Part shown: piece after piece, positions 27,175 to 33,735 of the stretch
Layout: every line of letters starts with the position of its first letter
Position numbering within the stretch: the first letter of the stretch is position 1
From: Cytophagaceae bacterium
Lineage (GTDB): Bacteria > Bacteroidota > Bacteroidia > Cytophagales > Spirosomataceae
Reading direction: 5' to 3'
Assembly: GCA_016722655.1 (NCBI GenBank)
Contig: JADKIR010000004.1
Location: 558,001 to 622,000 of the forward strand
Length of the DNA stretch: 64,000 nucleotides
The notes under the pieces: model-generated
What the model saw: the letters and a program-made list of their open reading frames with translations, nothing else
What the model was told of the DNA's origin: nothing
Databases searched by the model: none
Made by a program: the position numbers and the translations under genes

Positions 27175-28339
27175 ACACCACCACATGCCCGCAAAACTGT
27201 GCTTTATTATCTATTATCTGTCCTCCTTTCCGATAACCAAGTCCGCAAGCTTCACCTGAGACAAAAACTCCCGCCTGATAATGATTCCCACGGTCATCTT
27301 TCAGAAACTCTACATATTGCTGGTACACCATTTTTTGCCGGTCATATTCACCCGTAGTAAAATTTTCGACCGAGCCCCCTTCTCTCATGATTTTCACATT
27401 GGCACCTTCCCTACCCAGCATCACTTTTTGCACCTGAGCCTTGTTTTTCAAGGGTTCAAACGCGGTTTCGAGCAATAGCGGGTGATTGGGATATAAGTCC
27501 CAAAGGATTTTCAAAATTCCCTTTGACTGAAACAGCATGGTATAGGCAGGATTCATGACTACCGTTTTGCCCGAAATGACCAGCTCAGTCAATATTTTCA
27601 AAAGTTCCGGTTCATCCCAGGCCATAAATTCCCAGGGAATGAGTTTAAACCAAAAATCATATCGGGTAAAAGTGGAATCAGCATTTTGAATAAAAATACC
27701 TTCCGCAGGCGAAAATTCCACACCCGTAATGTATTCATGTGCAACCTCAAATCCCGCCTCTTTGGCAGCTTCCATCAATACTTGCACATTGGAATAATCC
27801 TCCGGATAGCCCTCCATCGATGTAAAAAGTATAGCAGGTTCTTTTTCAGGATTGGCCTCTTTAATCTCTTCAAATGAGCTTACCAATGTTTCGTATAAAG
27901 TGTTAAACTGACTTTCTTCATCCAGGCCATTGGCTTTCAGGGCCGCCCATTGCACCAGAGCAGTTTCGGGAATACAAGTGGCAGTATCGGCATTAAATTC
28001 TATCAATTTGATCGATTTTCCATCCAATCCACCTGCCAGGTCAAACCTCCCATACAGATGCCATTTTTTGTCATTTTCCCATGAATACCGGATCACTGGC
28101 ACCAATGCCGCCGGTATCCCCAAATCTTCATATAAATCGTGGTCAATTACATATTGGGCGGCCGCTGTAAACATTTCATACAGCTCATTTGTCGCTTCGA
28201 AATATCCCTCCGCTTCCTGTTCACTTACTTTGACCAGGGCATTTTCTACGTAAGGAAGGGTGTCTTCGCCTAATATCCACTCCCAGCCTTCGGCTTTTAA
28301 CTGAGCCAAAGGACTATTATTTAGTTCTTGAAATTTCAT
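27173..28339 (-). CDS. Glutathionylspermidine synthase family ATP-grasp protein (YgiC-like)
   Basis: The 388-residue protein has the GSP-synthase fold. The N-terminal block has GRFDLAG and IKLIEFNADTATCIPE; KLIPWEFMAWDEPELL, NPAYTMLFQSKGILKILWDLYPNHPLLL and KVMLGREGANVKI follow; the C-terminus ends in a short loop with VSGEACGLGYRKGG. These match the E. coli YgiC/YjfC group, ATP-grasp ligases related to glutathionylspermidine synthase but lacking its amidase domain. The true substrate of YgiC is not settled. Its partner, a UPF0323 lipoprotein gene, lies upstream on the same strand, mirroring the E. coli ygiB-ygiC order. Confidence 0.88.
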   Translation of the reverse strand: MKFQELNNSPLAQLKAEGWEWILGEDTLPYVENALVKVSEQEAEGYFEATNELYEMFTAAAQYVIDHDLYEDLGIPAALVPVIRYSWENDKKWHLYGRFDLAGGLDGKSIKLIEFNADTATCIPETALVQWAALKANGLDEESQFNTLYETLVSSFEEIKEANPEKEPAILFTSMEGYPEDYSNVQVLMEAAKEAGFEVAHEYITGVEFSPAEGIFIQNADSTFTRYDFWFKLIPWEFMAWDEPELLKILTELVISGKTVVMNPAYTMLFQSKGILKILWDLYPNHPLLLETAFEPLKNKAQVQKVMLGREGANVKIMREGGSVENFTTGEYDRQKMVYQQYVEFLKDDRGNHYQAGVFVSGEACGLGYRKGGQIIDNKAQFCGHVVV

Positions 28340-28346
28340 GATTTGA

Positions 28347-28383
28347 CCTCACCCCCCGGCCCCTCACCAGAGGAAATGGGGAG
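28347..28383. repeat. Dispersed intergenic repeat, copy 1
   Basis: The sequence is CCTCACCCCCCGGCCCCTCA followed by a purine-rich AGAGGAAATGGGGAG arm. It resembles the CTCACCCC...CTCTCC hairpin repeats scattered in many Bacteroidota and cyanobacteria. A related copy lies at 60102-60141. Confidence 0.45.
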
Positions 28384-28429
28384 AATAAGTGATTTTTAAA
28401 ATGTTGATTTTAAGTAAAGTGTAAATGTT

Positions 28430-29068
28430 TTACCCTCTAAAGCCTCCTCTGGAGCTGCTTCCAAAGAAACCACTTCTGCCACCTGATGGTCTTGAAACCA
28501 CAGTACGTGATTTTGAAATTGACTCATGCACAGTATTTGACTTTTGATAAGCCGACTCATTGGAATAATACTGACCACGATTAACTCCCCCCCCGTAATA
28601 TCCCGAAGAACGTCGGTCATCACGACCTAAATCCTGACGATACGACGAGTAACCCGGACTCATGGTACGACCCAAAAAGTAGCCCATCCCACCATAAAGC
28701 AAAACATTTGAAAGGCCATTATGATGCCCAATCCCAGCCTGGTTGGTTGCGATTTCTTTATCTATAAGTTCTTTGGATTTTTCTTTTGAGAGCACTTCCT
28801 GATGCCCGTCCAGGTAAGTAATGATGGCCTGGGAGCTGTCTGCGGGCACATCGATTTCATCGGTAATCTTAAATTCACCCGGTGCTACTTCTTTTATATA
28901 TGTTTTTACACCCCGGGCGTAAGATTCCGTCACTTCGTAATCCCCCTCACTGTCATTATTATTGCTACAACTTTGCATGGCCGCACCTTGCCCCAACAAA
29001 AGCAGAGCCAAAGCCCCGTTGATACTGATATCCTTGGCTTTTCGGATAAACGTGTTTGATTTTATCAT
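28430..29068 (-). CDS. UPF0323 family lipoprotein (YgiB-like role)
   Basis: The 212-residue protein has an N-terminal hydrophobic segment ending at AAMQSC (C34), an acidic stretch, the conserved ITYLDGHQEVLSKEKSKELI segment, and a Ser/Gly/Arg-rich C-terminus ending SGFFGSSSRGGFRG. The HxEVLS block and the FFGSS ending match UPF0323 proteins of Campylobacter and Helicobacter. Function is unknown. It is upstream of the YgiC-like ATP-grasp gene, and E. coli pairs an unrelated DUF1190 lipoprotein (YgiB) with YgiC in the same way, so it may be the substrate or scaffold of the ligase; that is inference. Confidence 0.75.
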   Translation of the reverse strand: MIKSNTFIRKAKDISINGALALLLLGQGAAMQSCSNNNDSEGDYEVTESYARGVKTYIKEVAPGEFKITDEIDVPADSSQAIITYLDGHQEVLSKEKSKELIDKEIATNQAGIGHHNGLSNVLLYGGMGYFLGRTMSPGYSSYRQDLGRDDRRSSGYYGGGVNRGQYYSNESAYQKSNTVHESISKSRTVVSRPSGGRSGFFGSSSRGGFRG

Positions 29069-29251
29069 TTTTAATTTCTAAAAAATTGAGCGTCAAAGGT
29101 CTGATATTATTTCCTACAAAAGAAGAGAAATTAGAGGAAGCAAGGCTGTAAGTTTATGAATGGTTAAAATTAAGGTAGATACAAATAATTTTTCTAAGAG
29201 TTTAGTTATCCAAATAAATCTTCAGTAACTTACTTTTTTTAAAAATTCAAT

Positions 29252-29259
29252 TATTTTTG
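29252..29259 (+). promoter_or_regulatory. Putative -7 box (TATTTTTG) for the toxin-antitoxin pair
   Basis: TATTTTTG fits TAnnTTTG and lies 22 bases before the antitoxin ATG. No clear TTTG is seen at -33. Confidence 0.4.
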
Positions 29260-29281
29260 AGTATTAGAATTTCGATTGAAT

Positions 29282-29515
29282 ATGAGTATTGCAGAAATAA
29301 AAATTGATTTAATTAATCAGATAACTAATATTACTGATAAGGTTAAACTGAATGAAATTAAACAACTTATTAATTTTCAATCAGATAACATCGCCTATAT
29401 AACAAGTACTGAAGAGAAAATCGCTATTTCAGAAGCTCAAAAACAAATACAAGATGGACTTGTTTTCACGCACGATGTAGTTCAGAAAGATTTTGAAAAA
29501 TGGCTAGGAAAATAA
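29282..29515 (+). CDS. Antitoxin of a ParE/RelE-type module
   Basis: From ATG 29282 the protein has 77 residues: a hydrophilic, helical N-terminus and a C-terminal tail (AISEAQKQIQDGLVFTHDVV, then FEKWLGK) like the toxin-wrapping tail of antitoxins. I do not recognise a DNA-binding fold with certainty. It overlaps the toxin gene by 16 bases, which is typical for such modules. A TTG at 29276 is an alternative start. Confidence 0.7.
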   Translation: MSIAEIKIDLINQITNITDKVKLNEIKQLINFQSDNIAYITSTEEKIAISEAQKQIQDGLVFTHDVVQKDFEKWLGK

Positions 29516-29796
29516 TTTGGACACTAAAAGCCAAAAATGAATTAATTGAAATCTTTCAATATTGGAACGAAAGAAATCAATCTACAAACTTTAGTCAAAA
29601 ACTAAACGAGCTTATAAATGATCAATTAAATTCTATTTCACAATTCCCAAAATCTGGAAAAAAAACAAATCTTGAAAAAGTTTACCTAAAAATTATTCAT
29701 CAATATCACCTCTTTTATCAAATTAAAGAAGATTCAATTTATATTTTGACCATCAGGCACACAAAAAGAAACCCAAAAACAATTACTTTCAAGTGA
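29500..29796 (+). CDS. ParE/RelE superfamily toxin
   Basis: The 98-residue protein has the ParE/RelE fold pattern. WTLKAKNELIEIFQYWNERN is the first helix pair, ISQFPKSGKKTNLEKVYLKI the middle strands, and YHLFYQIKEDSIYILTIRHTKRNP the last strands. RelE-type toxins cleave mRNA on the ribosome, while ParE poisons gyrase. The family split cannot be decided from this sequence; the KRNP end contains basic residues usual for RelE-type cleavage. The start is inside the antitoxin gene. Confidence 0.85.
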   Translation: MARKIIWTLKAKNELIEIFQYWNERNQSTNFSQKLNELINDQLNSISQFPKSGKKTNLEKVYLKIIHQYHLFYQIKEDSIYILTIRHTKRNPKTITFK

Positions 29797-29825
29797 TTTT
29801 GCAGAATCAATCTAAAATTGGTTTT

Positions 29826-29907
29826 GGGCAGCCGGGCGGGTGCTCGCTACTCGCTTTCCCTCCTAATCGTCGGGAAGAGCTCAAACAGACCGCTCGCCCC
29901 CTGCTGC
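29826..29907. repeat. GC-rich imperfect palindrome upstream of proA
   Basis: Outer arms GCAGC (29828-29832) and GCTGC (29903-29907) pair, and the inner CCGGGCGGG and CGCTCGCCCCC tracts continue the pairing imperfectly. The element stands out from its AT-rich surroundings. It resembles the GGGCGAGC...GCTCGCCC intergenic repeats found across Flavobacteriia and relatives. It lies between the toxin gene and proA. Confidence 0.45.
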
Positions 29908-30010
29908 ATCTTAAACTTCACATCTTCCTCGTTTTATTACCAATTCAAAGATTTTCATTATTCAGTCTCAACAAGTTTTACGAAATTTGTACAAAAAATA
30001 TAACGTAGGA

Positions 30011-31261
30011 ATGGAAAGTATCGAAGGGCTGTTAAAAAACACGCACCGCAGTGCCAAACTACTCAGAAGACTCAGTCACGATCAAAAATCGATGATTTTG
30101 TTGGACTTGAGCAGTCTTTTGTTGGAAAACAGGGCGGAAATAATCGCAGAAAACCATAAAGACCTCGAGCGAATGGACTCCACTGACCCCAAATACGACC
30201 GTCTGCTTCTCAACGAAAAAAGAATCGACAGTCTGGCAGCTTCACTTCTCGACGTGGCCAAACTGGAGGACCCTTCTGGTAAAATACTTTCTGAAAAAAC
30301 ATTGGAAAATGGCATAAGACTCGAAAAAATCGCTGTTCCAATGGGCGTAGTGGGTGCTATTTTTGAGTCCCGCCCCAACGTAACTATTGACGTGGCCGCA
30401 CTGTGTATCGCATCGGGCAATGGTGCTATTCTGAAAGGAGGAAAAGAAGCCGAATTTTCCAACAAATTCCTGGTAAGCCTTATCAAAAGAGCATTGGGAA
30501 ACCATGGCGTTTCGGGAGATGCAGTTAACTTATTACCCACAGACAGAAAATTCCTGACCGAACTACTGGAAGCAACCCGATATGTTGACCTCATCATTCC
30601 ACGGGGTTCTCAGGGTTTAATTGACTTTGTAAGGGCTAATTCCAAAATCCCAACTATCGAGACCGGAGCAGGGGTTTGTCATACTTATGTAGAAAAATCG
30701 GCGAAATTGCCTATGGCTGCCGACATCATCGTCAATGCACGTGCCTCACGTCCTTCGGTTTGTAATTCGCTCGATTGTGCCATAGTAGATGCCGCAATCT
30801 TAGACGAACTCGCACAGCTCCTAAAAGCCGGACTTGAAAAATACAAAGTTGAGGTGTATGCCGACGAAAAAGCCTTTATATCCTTTAAATCAGCAAACTA
30901 TCCTTATCTAAAACACGCCCGGGAGGAAGACTTTGGTAAAGAATGGCTGGATTTTAAACTCAGTGTTAAAACCGTTTCGACTCCTGAAGAAGCCCTTGAG
31001 CATGTAGAAAAATACAGTTCGAGGCATTCTGAGGCCATCATCACCGAAGACCATGACCTGGCCGAAAGATTCCTTAATGAAGTGGATGCCGCTGCAGTTT
31101 ACCACAATGCCTCCACGCGGTTTACCGATGGCGGGGAGTTTGGTTTGGGTGCCGAAATCGGTATTTCAACCCAAAAACTACATGCCCGCGGACCATTTGC
31201 CCTCGTAAAACTGGTGACCGAAAAATGGGTCTGTCGTGGCGACGGGCAAGTAAGATGGTAA
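30011..31261 (+). CDS. proA: Gamma-glutamyl phosphate reductase
   Basis: From ATG 30011 the enzyme has 416 residues. It reduces gamma-glutamyl phosphate to glutamate semialdehyde with NADPH, the second step of proline synthesis. The aldehyde-dehydrogenase fold shows GVVGAIFESRPNVTIDVAAL, SGNGAILKGGKEA, and the catalytic cysteine segment ASRPSVCNSLDCAIVD. Its C-terminus has RFTDGGEFGLGAEIGISTQK and LHARGPFAL. The length is normal. proB is not in the window. It is preceded by the GC-rich palindrome and followed by the tRNA region. Confidence 0.96.
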   Translation: MESIEGLLKNTHRSAKLLRRLSHDQKSMILLDLSSLLLENRAEIIAENHKDLERMDSTDPKYDRLLLNEKRIDSLAASLLDVAKLEDPSGKILSEKTLENGIRLEKIAVPMGVVGAIFESRPNVTIDVAALCIASGNGAILKGGKEAEFSNKFLVSLIKRALGNHGVSGDAVNLLPTDRKFLTELLEATRYVDLIIPRGSQGLIDFVRANSKIPTIETGAGVCHTYVEKSAKLPMAADIIVNARASRPSVCNSLDCAIVDAAILDELAQLLKAGLEKYKVEVYADEKAFISFKSANYPYLKHAREEDFGKEWLDFKLSVKTVSTPEEALEHVEKYSSRHSEAIITEDHDLAERFLNEVDAAAVYHNASTRFTDGGEFGLGAEIGISTQKLHARGPFALVKLVTEKWVCRGDGQVRW

Positions 31262-31386
31262 GGAGATTGGCGATTGATTCGGTTTTGGATCGACGATTTT
31301 GAAAGTGCTGATTTTTGAAATAGTGAAATTTGCTTGTGGATTTTTTTTCTGGGTTTTTTTTCGGAAATTTGCACCCACAAAAACAT

Positions 31387-31457
31387 GGTCCCATAGTTCA
31401 ACGGATAGAAGCAACGGTTGCCCCCGAGTGTTTCCTTAACATTGGATATGGGTGCGG
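31387..31457 (+). pseudogene. Decayed copy of tRNA-Arg
   Basis: The first 24 bases (31387-31410) match the intact tRNA-Arg at 31486 with one change. A 17-base insert (31411-31427) containing the inverted repeat GCAACGGTTGC follows, then a degenerate anticodon-arm copy (GTGTTTCCTTAACATTGGAT). The T arm is missing, and only part of the acceptor 3' strand pairs. It cannot fold as a standard tRNA. Confidence 0.7.
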
Positions 31458-31485
31458 AAAAAAAAATAGTTAAAATAAAAATAAA

Positions 31486-31557
31486 GGTCCCGTAGTTCAA
31501 CGGATAGAATAGTTGTTTCCTAAACAATAGATCCAAGTTCGATTCTTGGCGGGATCA
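31486..31557 (+). tRNA. tRNA-Arg (anticodon CCT)
   Basis: A complete cloverleaf can be drawn. The acceptor is GGTCCCG/CGGGATC with one G-U pair, and the D stem is GTTC/GAAT. The anticodon stem GTTGT/ACAAT encloses the loop TTCCTAA, with anticodon CCT reading AGG. The T stem CCAAG/CTTGG encloses TTCGATT. The 3' CCA is not encoded. A terminator follows at once. Confidence 0.93.
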
Positions 31558-31559
31558 CG

Positions 31560-31589
31560 AAGCTCTTAGAATTCTGAGAGCTTTTTTTG
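31560..31589 (+). terminator. Terminator after tRNA-Arg
   Basis: AAGCTCT and AGAGCTT form the ends of a near-perfect palindrome centred on GAATTC, followed by a T run. It ends the tRNA transcript. Confidence 0.85.
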
Positions 31590-31651
31590 TGAATAGACGT
31601 TACCTAAACTTTAGAGGTGGCGGTGCGACGACTCGCTGAGATGAGCTTTGG

Positions 31652-31689
31652 GACCACGGAAATGCTACCAGCGATGGTGGTCTTTTTTT
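31652..31689 (+). terminator. Second terminator-like hairpin
   Basis: GACCAC (31652-31657) pairs with GTGGTC (31677-31682), followed by seven T. It ends a gene-free stretch (31590-31651) that could be a short transcript of unknown kind. Confidence 0.6.
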
Positions 31690-31770
31690 GTTTTCACCTT
31701 TAAATTGATTTACTAATATAAAATTGTACTTTTGAACGGGTCGAAAAGAGATGGAATAATATCAAAAGTA

Positions 31771-32485
31771 GGTCAGCACCGAAGGTCAGACCGGACTTAA
31801 AACCTATTTATTTCATTAAATACAAAGGACTAGCATAACCCTTATTAAAATCTTCCAAATCTTCCATACTAAGCTGAAATACCTCTTTACATCGTTCAAT
31901 ATCAACAAGTTTCCCATTTCTTAAACCGATCAAATCACGAAATGAACTAAAATGCCAATCTTGTAGCTTAGAAACCAATTTACCTTCAAGCGGATTACTC
32001 AAAACATAATAAATCAGGTTTTTCAGATATGAAGCATCCATATTATCCGCCAATTTAAATTTTGTCTTTTGTCTGAAAAGTGACCCTGTCCTTTTGTATT
32101 TTTTATTAAAATTCTGAGCGTATTCGCTCAAAATCAATCTGAAGGCGTTCGTGATTTTTGTCAAATTCAGACTGCCAATTTTTACTTTTTCGTTACAATT
32201 TTCATCCGTGAGAATTATAATATGAAAATGGTTGGGCATCAGACAATAGGCCAATATTGTGCAATGGGGTTTTAGATGGAATCCCAATTTTCGAAGGAAA
32301 ATAAGGTAATCATCCTTGTCTTTAAATGTAGTTTCCCTATTATTCCCCTGATTATAAATGTGATATATCGAATTATTGTAAAATTCCATGGATGTACTTT
32401 TTTGATTATCTTTTCAAAAATACTACGAAAAAAATTCAATCCAAATTCAGGAAATCTTAATCGGGTCTGACCTTCGGTACCGACC
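31771..32485. mobile_element. REP-type element: transposase gene between 22-bp inverted repeats
   Basis: The ends at 31771-31792 and 32464-32485 are inverted copies of each other with two mismatches in 22 bases. Each holds the small hairpin ACC-GAA-GGT. They enclose a single REP-associated transposase gene, so the whole looks like a self-contained REP/RAYT unit. Confidence 0.75.
31808..32389 (-). CDS. REP-associated tyrosine transposase (RAYT, IS200-like Y1 family)
   Basis: The 193-residue protein has the Y1 transposase core. The HUH metal motif is H54-F-H56 (MPNHFHIII), the catalytic tyrosine is Y127 or Y128 in LIYYVLSNPLEG, and the RAYT-type WHFSS motif follows at about 145. RAYTs are single-copy, often vertically kept relatives of IS200 transposases that process REP hairpins. 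Both flanks carry matching hairpin repeats. No frame damage is seen, so it may be active. Confidence 0.88.
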   Translation of the reverse strand: MEFYNNSIYHIYNQGNNRETTFKDKDDYLIFLRKLGFHLKPHCTILAYCLMPNHFHIIILTDENCNEKVKIGSLNLTKITNAFRLILSEYAQNFNKKYKRTGSLFRQKTKFKLADNMDASYLKNLIYYVLSNPLEGKLVSKLQDWHFSSFRDLIGLRNGKLVDIERCKEVFQLSMEDLEDFNKGYASPLYLMK

Positions 32486-32642
32486 CAAATTCAATATTTA
32501 TCAGTCAGACCATTTAACAAAAAAAAGGTAAAATAAGCCGAAAGAGATTGTAATTCAGTAAAAAAATCATCTTAGGTTACAGGCGTTTTTCACGAAAAAG
32601 TTAATATTAAATTCAAATTATTTAAACGTGTCAAAAATACAC

Positions 32643-32650
32643 TATATTTG
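32643..32650 (+). promoter_or_regulatory. Putative -7 box (TATATTTG)
   Basis: TATATTTG fits TAnnTTTG and is 26 bases before the esterase start at 32677. No clear -33 box is seen. Confidence 0.4.
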
Positions 32651-32676
32651 AATTTTCAACCTTAAAATATCAGAAA

Positions 32677-33618
32677 ATGAAATTAAGTATTAAAAAATTA
32701 ATGAAATTGGCTTTTGTGCTTTTAGCTCTTTCAATTTCGAAAGTTGCTTTAGCCCAAGATGGAACCATTTATCCTTTAGAAACCCCAAAAGAGCCTAATG
32801 CGATTCCATTAGGAACTGGTGGAGTTGAAAATCAACCTGCATCAGAAACTTGGTTTAAGCAGTGGGGCGATCCCATGGCTCGTAACATTACCAAAGCCAC
32901 TTTGACACCATTTTTGCCGGAACCGGGAAAGGCTAATGGAACAGCCGTAATTGTGGCCCCGGGTGGAGGTTTTAGTTGGTTATCACTCGGAAATGAGGGC
33001 TGGGAAGTGGCAGAAGCTCTTGCCAAACAAGGTGTTGCAGCTTTCGTTTTGAAATACAGACTTAACCCAACTCCTGAAAAACTCGAAGATTTCACGGCAT
33101 GGATGAATCGCCCACGAACTCCAGCTCCTGCACCAACTGATGGTTCAAAGGCACCTTCGCCACCACCAGCTCCTCAGCGAAACCTGGATAATCAACTTCA
33201 GGATGCTGAAGCGGCCTACGCCATGATTATCAACAGAGCCCAAGAATGGGGTGTAGATACCAAAAGAATCGGAATGATTGGGTTTTCTGCTGGTGCGGGA
33301 CTTACCATGCATTCTACTTTGCACTCTAAAACCATGAAATTGGCGTTTATCGGGCCGATATACGGTGGAATGGGACCAGTTGAAGTTCCAAAAAATGCTC
33401 CGCCGATGTTTAATGTAATTGCTTCTGACGATTTTCTTTTTAGAGGACAATTTGGTGTGATTGATTCCTGGTACAAGGCAGGTATTCCAGTAGAATTTCA
33501 CCTTTATCAAAATGGCGGTCACGGTTTCGGTCTTGGCAATCCCAACCGCACTAGCAACAAATGGTTTGATGCCTTTATGCATTGGTTAGATGTGAATCAG
33601 TTTTTGGTGGCGAAATAA
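32677..33618 (+). CDS. Secreted alpha/beta hydrolase (BD-FAE / acetylxylan esterase-like)
   Basis: The 313-residue protein has a signal peptide (about 1-26, cleavage at ALA) and a hormone-sensitive-lipase-type hydrolase fold. PGGGFSW at 95-101 is the oxyanion hole, GFSAG at 202-206 holds the nucleophile S204, the acid is D251 or D252 (IASDD), and H282 is in GGHGFG. A Pro/Ala-rich insert at about 147-167 is unusual and looks like a flexible loop. Related enzymes deacetylate xylan or hydrolyse feruloyl esters. A terminator follows at 33641. Confidence 0.82.
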   Translation: MKLSIKKLMKLAFVLLALSISKVALAQDGTIYPLETPKEPNAIPLGTGGVENQPASETWFKQWGDPMARNITKATLTPFLPEPGKANGTAVIVAPGGGFSWLSLGNEGWEVAEALAKQGVAAFVLKYRLNPTPEKLEDFTAWMNRPRTPAPAPTDGSKAPSPPPAPQRNLDNQLQDAEAAYAMIINRAQEWGVDTKRIGMIGFSAGAGLTMHSTLHSKTMKLAFIGPIYGGMGPVEVPKNAPPMFNVIASDDFLFRGQFGVIDSWYKAGIPVEFHLYQNGGHGFGLGNPNRTSNKWFDAFMHWLDVNQFLVAK

Positions 33619-33640
33619 ATATTCTTTGCTTTCTTAAAAG

Positions 33641-33675
33641 ATGGTAGGGTACAGACTGTATTCTACCATTTTTAT
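33641..33675 (+). terminator. Terminator after the esterase gene
   Basis: ATGGTAG (33641-33647) pairs with CTACCAT (33663-33669), followed by T-rich sequence. Confidence 0.75.
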
Positions 33676-33735
33676 TTTCCAAGATTTAAAAGACTGAATG
33701 TATTATCGTTATAATATACTAATTACACTGGGTAC

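Noticed and set aside
31387..31457. A second functional tRNA gene or an intron-containing tRNA
   Set aside because: The T arm is missing and the 3' acceptor strand does not pair, so removing the insert does not restore a cloverleaf.
31099..31536. Minus-strand open frames across the tRNA region and the end of proA
   Set aside because: They overlap an unambiguous proA frame and a foldable tRNA, and the products have no recognisable character.
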